Positions 7,329-14,101 of a stretch of 16,638 bases of DNA are shown piece after piece (position 1 is the first letter of the stretch; every line of letters begins with the position of its first letter). The notes beneath the pieces were generated by a model. The model searched no databases, had not been told where the DNA came from, and worked only from the letters and a program-made list of their open reading frames with translations. Location of the stretch: positions 1 to 16,638 of the forward strand of contig DPHD01000066.1 in assembly GCA_003523085.1 (NCBI GenBank). The letters run 5' to 3'. The DNA comes from Oceanospirillaceae bacterium (GTDB taxonomy: Bacteria > Pseudomonadota > Gammaproteobacteria > Pseudomonadales > Balneatricaceae). The translations under genes were made by a program, and so were the position numbers.

Positions 7329-7399
7329 CTAGAGCGGCCCTTGAAATGGCAGCATTCATCATTATATTAGACTATACTAAATAAAATATGACGCTCTAG
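7329..7399. repeat. 8-bp inverted repeat flanking the ppnP-trxC spacer, with AT-rich promoter-like core
   Basis: CTAGAGCG at 7329-7336 and CGCTCTAG at 7392-7399 are exact inverted copies bracketing 55 bp. Inside lies an AT-rich stretch with TATACT at 7373-7378, a fair -10 element, but I see no convincing -35. It could be a promoter for trxC or a long-range hairpin in a ppnP-trxC transcript. Low certainty for either. Confidence 0.35.
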
Positions 7400-7408
7400 A
7401 GACAATCC

Positions 7409-7843
7409 ATGCCAACAATTACTAGCCGCTGCCCCCACTGCCAAAAAAACAACCGAGTTCCGTCTGAGCGAATTACCGACGCAGCCAATTGTGGCGCCTG
7501 CAAACAAGCCTTGTTTGCAGGTAAACCGATCGCTGGTACGGCAGCCAATTTTAACGCACTGATTAACAGCGACAAACCCGTAGTGGTGGACTTTTGGGCC
7601 CCATGGTGTGGACCCTGTGTGGGTTTTGCCCCAGTGTTTGAGCAGGCTGCAACCACCAAGTCGCAACTGATCCGCTTTGTAAAAGTGGATACCGAAGCCG
7701 AACAAATGCTCGGCGCACAGTTTAACATCCGCAGCATTCCTACCTTAATGGTATTCAAAAATGGTAAGGTCGTAGACCAACTCAATGGCGCGTTACCACA
7801 ACAGCAATTTGATCAATGGTTAAACGAAGCCATGGCAAAATAA
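7409..7843 (+). CDS. trxC: Thioredoxin 2 (zinc-ribbon thioredoxin)
   Basis: A 144-residue cytoplasmic disulfide reductase of the TrxC type. An N-terminal zinc ribbon has two CxxC pairs (C8/C11 and C28/C31). A classic thioredoxin fold follows with active site WAPWCGPC (C67/C70) and the cis-proline region SIPTLMVFKNGK. This layout separates it from TrxA, which lacks the zinc ribbon. In E. coli trxC is induced by oxidative stress through OxyR; I see no clear OxyR site here. The following enolase-superfamily gene starts 17 nt after the stop, so the two are probably co-transcribed, though they have no known common pathway. Confidence 0.95.
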   Translation: MPTITSRCPHCQKNNRVPSERITDAANCGACKQALFAGKPIAGTAANFNALINSDKPVVVDFWAPWCGPCVGFAPVFEQAATTKSQLIRFVKVDTEAEQMLGAQFNIRSIPTLMVFKNGKVVDQLNGALPQQQFDQWLNEAMAK

Positions 7844-7860
7844 CCACAGAGGCTCCCTCT

Positions 7861-9072
7861 ATGCGCATCACTAGTATGCAAAGCCACATCGTTGCTGTGC
7901 CACCACCCCATATCGGTGGCATGTACTGGATTTTTGTGACCTTGCGCACAGATTGCGGCATTGAAGGAGTAGGCGAAGTTTACGCCTCAAGTTTTCATCC
8001 CACGGTGATGGTAGCGGCCTTAGACGACGTCTTTGAACGCTATTTGAAGGGCCATAACCCGCACCATATTGAACGTTTTTACCGCCAGTGTTATTCCAGC
8101 GGTTTTACCCAGCGACCAGACCTCACCATGATGGGTGCCTTTAGTGGCTTAGAAATCGCCTGCTGGGACATTATTGGCAAAGCGGCTCATCAGCCCGTGT
8201 ACGAACTGATCGGCGGCAAAGTGCACGACAAACTCCGATGCTACACTTACCTGTACCCGAAAAATGCGCAAGGCGACTACGACTATGCCGATGTCGACTT
8301 AGCTGTGGATACCGCAATAGCCAATAAGGAACTCGGATTTAGCGCCCTTAAATTTGATCCTGTGGGCCCCTATTCAGCCTATAGCGGGCATCATGTATCG
8401 CTGAAGGCCATGCAAACGTCAGCCTTGTTTTGCGAAAAAATTCGCGCCGCCGTAGGCACCGATTGCGACTTGTTAATTGGCACCCATGGGCAAATGACAC
8501 CGGCTTCTGCCATACGCTTGGCCAAACATTTGGAACCCTTTGATCCTTTATGGTTTGAAGAACCGGTACCGCCCGGCCAAGCCGAAGCCATGGCCCAAGT
8601 TGCACAAAAAACCAGCATTCCGATTGCCACGGGTGAGCGACTCACCACCAAATATGAATTTAACGAGCTACTAAAACATAAAGCAGCCGCTATTTTGCAA
8701 ATGAACTTAGGCCGCGTGGGCGGCATTTTGGAAGCCAAAAAAATCGCCGCCATGGCCGAAGTTCATTACTGCCAAATCGCACCACACTTATACAACGGTC
8801 CTATTGGCGCCGCGGCCAGCATCCAACTTGCCACGGCCACTCCTAATTTTTTAATGCAGGAAAGCATTGGCACATGGGACGGTTTTCATGCCGAAATATT
8901 ACAACAGAAAATCGACTGGCAAGACGGCTACATCATACCTAACAACCAACCCGGCATTGGTGTCGAACTCAACATGGAGGTGGTAAAGGCTCACTCACCT
9001 TATACCGGTCGCAAACTGCATTTAAGCATGGACCCCAAGCCTTACGATGTAAAAACCAGCGACCCCAGCTGA
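7861..9072 (+). CDS. Enolase-superfamily (mandelate racemase/muconate lactonizing type) enzyme, likely sugar-acid dehydratase or related
   Basis: A 403-residue protein with the N-terminal capping domain (about 1-120) and a C-terminal barrel. Visible landmarks are MMGAFSGLEIACWDIIGK (about 97-114), the strand-2 lysine in ALKFDP (K164), IGTHGQ (206-211), WFEEPVPP (metal-binding E in 233-234), TGERL (E259), RVGGI, a His in APHLYNGP (H309) and MQES (E334). Family members abstract the proton alpha to a carboxylate with a Mg2+ bound by three acidic ligands. At the first ligand position this protein has Gly207 (IGTHGQ, compared with VDFHGR in galactonate dehydratases), with D201 and D203 nearby. ATG 7861 was chosen over ATG 7816, because 7816 lies inside trxC and AGAGG precedes 7861. 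Substrate cannot be set from sequence. It follows trxC by 17 nt; the next gene, amtB, has its own promoter. Confidence 0.85.
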   Translation: MRITSMQSHIVAVPPPHIGGMYWIFVTLRTDCGIEGVGEVYASSFHPTVMVAALDDVFERYLKGHNPHHIERFYRQCYSSGFTQRPDLTMMGAFSGLEIACWDIIGKAAHQPVYELIGGKVHDKLRCYTYLYPKNAQGDYDYADVDLAVDTAIANKELGFSALKFDPVGPYSAYSGHHVSLKAMQTSALFCEKIRAAVGTDCDLLIGTHGQMTPASAIRLAKHLEPFDPLWFEEPVPPGQAEAMAQVAQKTSIPIATGERLTTKYEFNELLKHKAAAILQMNLGRVGGILEAKKIAAMAEVHYCQIAPHLYNGPIGAAASIQLATATPNFLMQESIGTWDGFHAEILQQKIDWQDGYIIPNNQPGIGVELNMEVVKAHSPYTGRKLHLSMDPKPYDVKTSDPS

Positions 9073-9081
9073 ATCCTACGG

Positions 9082-9098
9082 TGCGCTAAACTAGTGCA
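9082..9098. promoter_or_regulatory. Candidate NtrC binding site upstream of amtB
   Basis: TGCGC-N7-GTGCA differs at one base from the NtrC consensus TGCAC-N7-GTGCA. Its centre is about 150 bp upstream of the predicted amtB transcript start, acceptable for an enhancer acting on a sigma-54 promoter. A single site with one mismatch is moderate evidence. Confidence 0.5.
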
Positions 9099-9214
9099 TA
9101 CGGGGTTCACCAAGCCTGCAAACGCACCAGCTTTGTTCATAGCCATTCATCTGTGGCACCTAAAAACCACCCAAGAACACCTATAACAAGCTGTTTTTAA
9201 TGTATTTTTTGTCT

Positions 9215-9231
9215 TTGGCACGATAATCGCA
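9215..9231 (+). promoter_or_regulatory. Sigma-54 promoter of amtB
   Basis: TTGGCACGATAATCGCA matches the sigma-54 consensus TTGGCACG-N4-TTGCW with one change (TCGC for TTGC). GG (9217-9218) and GC (9229-9230) are 10 bases apart. Predicted start near 9241, about 33 nt before ATG 9275. Sigma-54/NtrC control of ammonium transporters under nitrogen limitation is well established. Confidence 0.83.
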
Positions 9232-9274
9232 CTAGAGAAGTTAGTCTTGTAACCAACTATTCGAGAATCGCATC

Positions 9275-10534
9275 ATGGAAAACAACCTATACGAACTCCA
9301 GTTTGCTCTGGATACCTTTTACTTTTTAATCTGTGGCGCCCTCGTCATGTGGATGGCCGCCGGTTTTGCCATGCTAGAAGCGGGGTTGGTGCGCGGCAAA
9401 AACACCACCGAAATCCTCACCAAAAACGTGGCGCTATATGCCATCTCCTGCATTATGTATTTGGTGATGGGGTACCAAATCATGTACGGCGGCGGCTGGT
9501 TATTGAGCGGCATTGAAGTGATCGACCCGGCACAGGTATTGGCCGACTCAGCGGCTGAGGGATTTGGTGGTGCATCGGTTTACTCCACTGCATCCGACTT
9601 TTTCTTTCAGGTGGTATTTGTAGCAACGGCCATGTCCATCGTCTCAGGTGCCGTCGCAGAGCGTATGAAGTTATGGTCATTCTTAGCCTTTACCGTGGTG
9701 ATGACGGGTTTCATCTACCCCATGGAAGGCGCATGGACTTGGAATGGCGATGATGTATTTGGCTGGTACAACTTGGGCGACCTCGGTTTCTCCGACTTTG
9801 CAGGTTCCGGCATTGTGCATATGGCCGGAGCAAGCGCGGCATTAGCAGGAGTATTGTTACTGGGTGCACGTAAAGGCAAATATGGCGCCAATGGCCAAGT
9901 GCGGGCGATTCCAGGTGCAAACTTACCCATGGCGACCTTGGGCACATTTATCCTGTGGATGGGGTGGTTTGGATTTAACGGCGGTTCGGTACTCAAGTTA
10001 GGTGATATTAACTCCGCACATTCTGTGGCTATGGTGTTCCTTAATACCAACGCAGCAGCGGCCTCAGGCGCGATTGCAGCATTGCTGGTGGCACGCATCA
10101 AGTTTGGTAAAGCCGACCTTACTATGATGTTAAACGGCGCCTTAGCCGGCCTGGTGACCATCACTGCCGAACCGTCTACCCCTACCGCGCTGGAAGCCAG
10201 TGTATTTGGTGCCTTGGGTGGTGTATTAGTGGTGTTTAGCATATTGGCCTTAGACAAACTCAAGTTGGATGACCCGGTGGGTGCGATCTCAGTACACGGT
10301 GCCGCCGGGTTACTCGGCCTGTTGTTAGTGCCCTTAACCAATGATGCGGCTAGCTTCAGTGGCCAAATCATTGGCGCAGCCACCATTTTTGTTTGGGTAT
10401 TTGGTTTAAGCTTTGTGGTGTGGTTTGTTATTAAAAAGTTGGTGGGTATCCGTGTTAGCGAAGAGGAAGAATATAAAGGCGTAGACATTTCTGAGTGTGG
10501 CATGGAAGCCTACCCCGAATTCACTTCTAGTTAA
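9275..10534 (+). CDS. amtB: Ammonium transporter AmtB
   Basis: A 419-residue inner-membrane channel/transporter for ammonium with about 11 hydrophobic segments. The N-terminal DTFYFLICGALVMWMAAGFA starts without an obvious cleaved signal peptide. The twin pore histidines are present: H182 in GIVHMAGA and H341 in VHGAAGLLG. The cytoplasmic tail ends EYKGVDISECGMEAYPEF, close to the conserved tail that contacts PII/GlnK. No glnK gene precedes it, although glnK-amtB pairing is the common arrangement; PII must be encoded elsewhere. It has its own sigma-54 promoter at 9215 and an intrinsic terminator just downstream, so it is a single-gene unit controlled by nitrogen supply. Confidence 0.96.
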   Translation: MENNLYELQFALDTFYFLICGALVMWMAAGFAMLEAGLVRGKNTTEILTKNVALYAISCIMYLVMGYQIMYGGGWLLSGIEVIDPAQVLADSAAEGFGGASVYSTASDFFFQVVFVATAMSIVSGAVAERMKLWSFLAFTVVMTGFIYPMEGAWTWNGDDVFGWYNLGDLGFSDFAGSGIVHMAGASAALAGVLLLGARKGKYGANGQVRAIPGANLPMATLGTFILWMGWFGFNGGSVLKLGDINSAHSVAMVFLNTNAAAASGAIAALLVARIKFGKADLTMMLNGALAGLVTITAEPSTPTALEASVFGALGGVLVVFSILALDKLKLDDPVGAISVHGAAGLLGLLLVPLTNDAASFSGQIIGAATIFVWVFGLSFVVWFVIKKLVGIRVSEEEEYKGVDISECGMEAYPEFTSS

Positions 10535-10555
10535 CTTATACTATTGTCATGATCC

Positions 10556-10596
10556 AAAGAAGGGCCTGTTCAGCGATGAAACTAGCCCTTTTTTTC
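10556..10596 (+). terminator. Rho-independent terminator after amtB
   Basis: AAGGGC (10560-10565) pairs with GCCCTT (10585-10590), with a further GTT/AAC pairing inside. A run of seven T (10589-10595) follows. It begins about 22 nt after the amtB stop and separates amtB from the next cluster. Confidence 0.82.
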
Positions 10597-10648
10597 GTTA
10601 ATAGGCTAAGCTATGCTAACACTTCTATTCGCTAGCCTGTGACGGACT

Positions 10649-10891
10649 ATGAAAAAACTTAAAAACGAAAAGGAATTGCTAAAAAAGGCCATCGCTTTGG
10701 GCACCGCGTATGCCAATACACGAGGCGTAGCCCGATTTGAAGCAACCGATTCTGCGGCCACAAAAATCGAGTACATCTACCGCCTATTAGTGCATGACAA
10801 ATTAATTCAACCCTTGCCCGAAGACCAAGTTTCGCAACCCTCCATGCAACATAAGCTGGCCCTGTGGGTCGATCGTCAAATGGCGTCATAG
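10649..10891 (+). CDS. Small conserved protein, probably DUF5062 family
   Basis: An 80-residue basic, helical protein with no membrane segment or signal peptide. The N-terminus MKKLKNEKELLKKAIALG, the middle ATDSAATKIEYIYRLLVHDKLIQPLP and the C-terminal MQHKLALWVDRQ resemble what I recall of DUF5062 proteins of Vibrio and relatives; their function is unknown. The gene begins after the amtB terminator, and its stop lies 11 nt before the start of the ECHDC3-like gene, so it is probably first in a three-gene unit with that gene and the HD-domain gene. The coding frame is well supported by the tight packing. The family name is from memory, hence the caution. Confidence 0.75.
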   Translation: MKKLKNEKELLKKAIALGTAYANTRGVARFEATDSAATKIEYIYRLLVHDKLIQPLPEDQVSQPSMQHKLALWVDRQMAS

Positions 10892-10902
10892 GACAACAAA
10901 TC

Positions 10903-11673
10903 ATGACTGAATTTGAACACATTATTGTCACGCCAGAACAACAATGGTTAGAAATCACGCTAGATCGTGCAGCCAGCTTTAATGCCTTATCGCAACAGAT
11001 GATGGCCGAACTGCAGTTGGCATTAGACCAAGCCAGTCTTATGGATAGCCTCACTTGCATCATCATTAAAGCCCAAGGCAAAGCCTTTTGCGCCGGTCAC
11101 GACCTCAAACAAATGCAGGCCAACAACAACGCCGACTACTATCAAAACTTGTTTGATCAATGCAGCCAGTTGATGCAAACCATTGTGCAGTGCCCGATTC
11201 CGGTGATTGCTCAAGTACAAGGCGTGGCCACCGCTGCGGGTTGCCAGTTGGTAGCCACCTGCGACCTTGCGGTGGCTTCAGAAAACGCACGTTTTGCCGT
11301 ATCGGGCATCAACATCGGTCTATTCTGCTCGACTCCAGCGGTGGCTTTAAGCCGTAATATACAGGCTAAAAAAGCCATGGAACTGTTACTCACGGGTGAG
11401 TTTATCAGTGCCACTGAAGCTCAACAGCAAGGTTTAGTTAATCGGGTTGTGGCTGCCCAAGACCTGACTCAAGCCAGCCGTGATCTAGCGGCCATCATCA
11501 GCAGTAAAGCCAAGGTTGCTGTACGTACTGGCAAAGCCATGTTCTACCCACAGCTCAATATGGAGTTACCACAGGCCTACCAATTTGCCGCCGAACACAT
11601 GGTATGCAACCTCATGACGCCAGAAACCCAACAAGGGCTTGACGCTTTTGTGAATAAAAAACCCAAAGGATAA
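10903..11673 (+). CDS. Enoyl-CoA hydratase/isomerase family protein, ECHDC3-like, without catalytic glutamates
   Basis: A 256-residue crotonase-fold protein. AFCAGHDLKQM (61-71) is the first oxyanion-hole region, and VQGVATAAGCQLVATCDLAVAS (105-126) the second. GINIGLFCSTPAVALSR (135-151) and the C-terminal GKAMFYPQL match mammalian ECHDC3 closely as I remember it. In enoyl-CoA hydratase the two catalytic Glu (E144, E164) sit in GGGCE and PEI; here those positions read Q115 (GCQL) and G135. Hydratase activity is therefore doubtful; it may be a different CoA-thioester enzyme or a binder. ATG 10903 is chosen because AGGA overlaps the previous stop upstream of it; the longer GTG frame from 10864 only overlaps the previous gene. 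The HD-domain gene starts 2 nt after its stop. Confidence 0.9.
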   Translation: MTEFEHIIVTPEQQWLEITLDRAASFNALSQQMMAELQLALDQASLMDSLTCIIIKAQGKAFCAGHDLKQMQANNNADYYQNLFDQCSQLMQTIVQCPIPVIAQVQGVATAAGCQLVATCDLAVASENARFAVSGINIGLFCSTPAVALSRNIQAKKAMELLLTGEFISATEAQQQGLVNRVVAAQDLTQASRDLAAIISSKAKVAVRTGKAMFYPQLNMELPQAYQFAAEHMVCNLMTPETQQGLDAFVNKKPKG

Positions 11674-11675
11674 GT

Positions 11676-12257
11676 GTGCAAGACCTGATAAAAATCATTG
11701 ATTTTGTGAAAGAAATTGATCAACTCAAAGCCGTACTACGTAAAACACGCCCCATAGGCATGCAGCGCTACGAAAATTCCGCCGAGCATTCTTGGCAAGT
11801 AACCGTAGCCGCCTTGATGCTCAAAGATTACGCCGCGCAGCCAGTGGATATCAACCGCGTATTACGCATGTTATTGATCCATGACCTGTGCGAAATTGAT
11901 ACCGGTGACGTCATTGTTTATGACGCCATCGGCAGCGAACACGAAGCCGCCGAAGCCGCGGCAACTCAACGTATTCTCGGTTTACTGCCCAACGACATGG
12001 GCGTCGAATACATTGCCCTATGGCACGAATTTGAAGCCGCTAAGACTGCAGATGCACGTTTTGCCAAAGCCTTAGACCGCGCTTTACCCCTTATTCATAA
12101 CCTTAACGACGAAGGCCACAGCTGGCAAAGCCACGGTATTACTAAAGACCAAGTAAAAGCCGTTAACGGTGGCCGCATCAACAAGGGCTGCCCACAATTA
12201 TGGCAGTTGCTAGAACCTATGGTAGATGAAGCTCAGGTTAAGGGCTGGTTGAGTTAA
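11676..12257 (+). CDS. HD-domain phosphohydrolase, HDDC2/YfbR-like (probable 5'-nucleotidase)
   Basis: A 193-residue protein of the HD superfamily. Metal ligands are visible: H38 in SAEHSWQ, H69-D70 in LLIHDLCEIDTGD, and D134 in KALDRALPLI, with E73 as the likely catalytic acid. This pattern fits HDDC2 and E. coli YfbR, which dephosphorylate deoxynucleoside 5'-monophosphates. The start is GTG 11676 with AAGGA about 6 nt upstream, inside the end of the previous gene, and only 2 nt separate the two genes. It is the last gene of the small cluster that begins at 10649. It ends 11 nt from the convergent sigma-factor stop, with no terminator visible in the gap. Confidence 0.88.
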   Translation: MQDLIKIIDFVKEIDQLKAVLRKTRPIGMQRYENSAEHSWQVTVAALMLKDYAAQPVDINRVLRMLLIHDLCEIDTGDVIVYDAIGSEHEAAEAAATQRILGLLPNDMGVEYIALWHEFEAAKTADARFAKALDRALPLIHNLNDEGHSWQSHGITKDQVKAVNGGRINKGCPQLWQLLEPMVDEAQVKGWLS

Positions 12258-12268
12258 GTCAAAAAGTT

Positions 12269-13513
12269 TCACATCGTCTCAAAGCGGTTGCTAATCAGCG
12301 CTTTTAGCGCTTCGGTGGGCGCTAAGCCAAGTGCCAGTTCTTGGTATTGGTTGGCCTTATCTTGTTCGTTGTTACAGCGGTACAAATAAGCCAAAACGGC
12401 GCTCCATTGATAGCAACCCACAAGCCAACTGGGCGGTTGGAACCCCTCGATTACGGCAAGGCCAGCTGCCGCACCTTGCCATTGGGCCACAGCCACTGCG
12501 CGGTTAAGCCTGTGTAACGGAGACGGCGCTTCTTGTTCCAACAATACATAGCTTTCAATAATCCTATCCCAACGCGTCAACTCGAACGACTTAGCCATAC
12601 AGTGTTCGGCGGCAATTCCCGCCTCTGCATGGTATCGAGAAAAATGACCACCACTGGATGAATGTTGTAACCACCTTAGCCCCGTTTCAATCATTTTTTG
12701 ATTCCAAACGCAACGATCTTGTTGTTCCAGCAACAGCAAACCACCGCTACTGTCTTGACGAGCCGCTATGCGGGCCGCCTGCAAATGCATTAAGGCCAAT
12801 AAAGCAAACGTTTCGGGATCTTTTCCAAACCGATTGTTCGCTAAGATCGAGGTCAAACGTATCGCTTCTTCGCACAGCTCTTGGCGTATGCTTGCGCCAT
12901 GCCCCAAGGACAAATACCCTTCTGTAAAAATGAGATAGAGCAGTTTTCTAAGCGCCGACAAACGTTGTTCATCAACTTGAATGTCTTGCTCCCACACGTT
13001 AGAAGCCTGATTCTTAAAACCCCCTTTTGCTCTACTAAAACGCTTATAAGCATTGGCCTGGGTAATAAACAAACGTAACGCAATTTCCTCGATGCTAAAC
13101 CCACACACCGCCTTAAGGGCCAACACTAATTGTGATTCCATCGGTATGGATTGATTGCAACATGCCAACAACATAAACAAAAGGTCATCATCATCTGTTT
13201 GCCACGCGGGTTGATCTTGTGTGTTTTGTTGCCAGCATGTTTGCAACTGAGCCTGCTGGGCAACAAGTGCGCCCTGCCGCATCTGCTGACGTAACTTCTC
13301 AATCAGTTTATTCCAGGCCACCTTGTAGAGCCACGCCGAAGGGTTATCGGGTAGGCCATTTTTTGTCCAAGTTTCTAGCCCCGTCATCAATGCCACCTGC
13401 ACCGAGTCTTCTACTAATGCTAGGTGATGCATACCTACGCGACGACAGAGTACGGCAACAACCTTGCCGTACTCGTGACGAAAAAAGTATTCTACGTGCT
13501 TAGAAGCGTTCAA
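12269..13513 (-). CDS. ECF sigma factor with C-terminal helical/TPR-like extension (ECF42 type)
   Basis: A 414-residue sigma factor, about twice the size of an ordinary ECF sigma. Region 2 spans about 10-80 (EDSVQVALMTGLETW, NPSAWLYKVAWNKLIEKLR). Region 4 spans about 115-165 (LALKAVCGFSIEEIALRLFI, then NAYKRFSRAK). Residues about 185-414 form the extension with LYLIFTEGYLS, LLLLEQQDRCVW and SPLHRLNRAVAVAQ, typical of COG4941/ECF42 proteins. These lack a classic anti-sigma factor and are encoded with DGPF proteins, as here. The start is TTG 13513, overlapping the TGA of the upstream DGPF gene by 4 nt (TTGA), a form of translational coupling. It should direct RNA polymerase to its own operon and perhaps stress genes; the signal is unknown. 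Confidence 0.9.
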   Translation of the reverse strand: MNASKHVEYFFRHEYGKVVAVLCRRVGMHHLALVEDSVQVALMTGLETWTKNGLPDNPSAWLYKVAWNKLIEKLRQQMRQGALVAQQAQLQTCWQQNTQDQPAWQTDDDDLLFMLLACCNQSIPMESQLVLALKAVCGFSIEEIALRLFITQANAYKRFSRAKGGFKNQASNVWEQDIQVDEQRLSALRKLLYLIFTEGYLSLGHGASIRQELCEEAIRLTSILANNRFGKDPETFALLALMHLQAARIAARQDSSGGLLLLEQQDRCVWNQKMIETGLRWLQHSSSGGHFSRYHAEAGIAAEHCMAKSFELTRWDRIIESYVLLEQEAPSPLHRLNRAVAVAQWQGAAAGLAVIEGFQPPSWLVGCYQWSAVLAYLYRCNNEQDKANQYQELALGLAPTEALKALISNRFETM

Positions 13514-13854
13514 GGCGTGTTAATTTCTCTTACCTCTACGCTAGCGCCGGGGTAAACGCCTGGGCTTTGGGCCGCCACTTCCACAGCTTCCTCCATACTG
13601 CTAGCGCTCACAATCATATAACCGCCTACCACTTCTTTGGCCTCAATAAAGGGCCCGTCAACCGCACCTTGGGTAGTCACCACCTTGCCGCTGCCTAGTT
13701 TGCCACCCATATCAACGATATTGTGTTTAAAGGTTTCTTTCCAAGCATTAAATTTGGCAAACATTTGTTCCATTTGTGCAGGTGATGGCATGCCTTGTTG
13801 GTCAGCCTCTTGTGGTTGGCTACGCATAATACATAAGTAGTTTTTGTTAGACAT
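13510..13854 (-). CDS. DGPF/YciI-like domain protein, partner of the ECF sigma factor
   Basis: A 114-residue protein of the YCII-related (DGPF) family. It has KNYLCIMRSQPQE at the N-terminus, the family motif DGPFIEAKEVVGGYMIV in the middle, and the closing VEVREI. No signal peptide or membrane segment. ATG 13854 is chosen because AAAGG lies about 8 nt upstream; a longer frame to 13917 has no support. It is the first gene of the minus-strand pair and its stop overlaps the start of the sigma gene. DGPF proteins are the regular genomic partners and targets of ECF42 sigma factors; their biochemical role remains unsettled. Confidence 0.9.
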   Translation of the reverse strand: MSNKNYLCIMRSQPQEADQQGMPSPAQMEQMFAKFNAWKETFKHNIVDMGGKLGSGKVVTTQGAVDGPFIEAKEVVGGYMIVSASSMEEAVEVAAQSPGVYPGASVEVREINTP

Positions 13855-13937
13855 AATAATACCTTTTTGATGAATGATAAGTGATACTAAGATAACATCG
13901 ATAATTACAGTAATCATAATAATACCGATAGTCTAAA

Positions 13938-13964
13938 GACGCGTAAGCATCGTTTTTTTGGACA
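13938..13964 (-). promoter_or_regulatory. Candidate ECF42-type promoter of the DGPF-sigma pair
   Basis: On the minus strand TGTCCA (13964-13959) is followed after 17 nt by CGTC (13941-13938). From memory, ECF42 promoters have TGTCGA at -35 and CGA/TC at -10; the match has one change. The predicted start lies about 75 nt before ATG 13854. This fits autoregulation of the operon, but the motif is short. Confidence 0.5.
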
Positions 13965-14062
13965 CATGCCGCTATTTTTTTGCGCCAGACGGCCTCTACA
14001 CCTAAAAAACAATAAAATAGGTTAATCACACCTGAAATTCAACGAGATGCTCAAAAAACTGG

Positions 14063-14068
14063 TAGAAT
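14063..14068 (+). promoter_or_regulatory. Probable -10 element of ybiT promoter
   Basis: TAGAAT in the context GGTAGAATACGCC is a typical sigma-70 -10 region of gammaproteobacteria. I see only a poor -35 (around 14038-14044). It lies 34 nt before the ybiT start, in the divergent region between the DGPF gene and ybiT. Confidence 0.45.
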
Positions 14069-14101
14069 ACGCCACCCATTTTTTGCTTCGTTTGGATTAC
14101 C

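Noticed and set aside
7816..7860. Upstream ATG at 7816 as start of the enolase-superfamily gene
   Set aside because: Lies inside trxC, adds 15 residues not expected in the family, and ATG 7861 has a better placed AGAGG.
9715..10503. A 262-codon open frame antisense to amtB
   Set aside because: It lies wholly opposite a clearly conserved transporter, has low-complexity Pro/Ala/Asn-rich composition and no recognisable domain; it is a coding shadow.
10864..10902. GTG 10864 as start of the ECHDC3-like gene
   Set aside because: Overlaps the preceding small gene; ATG 10903 has AGGA upstream and gives a normal N-terminus.
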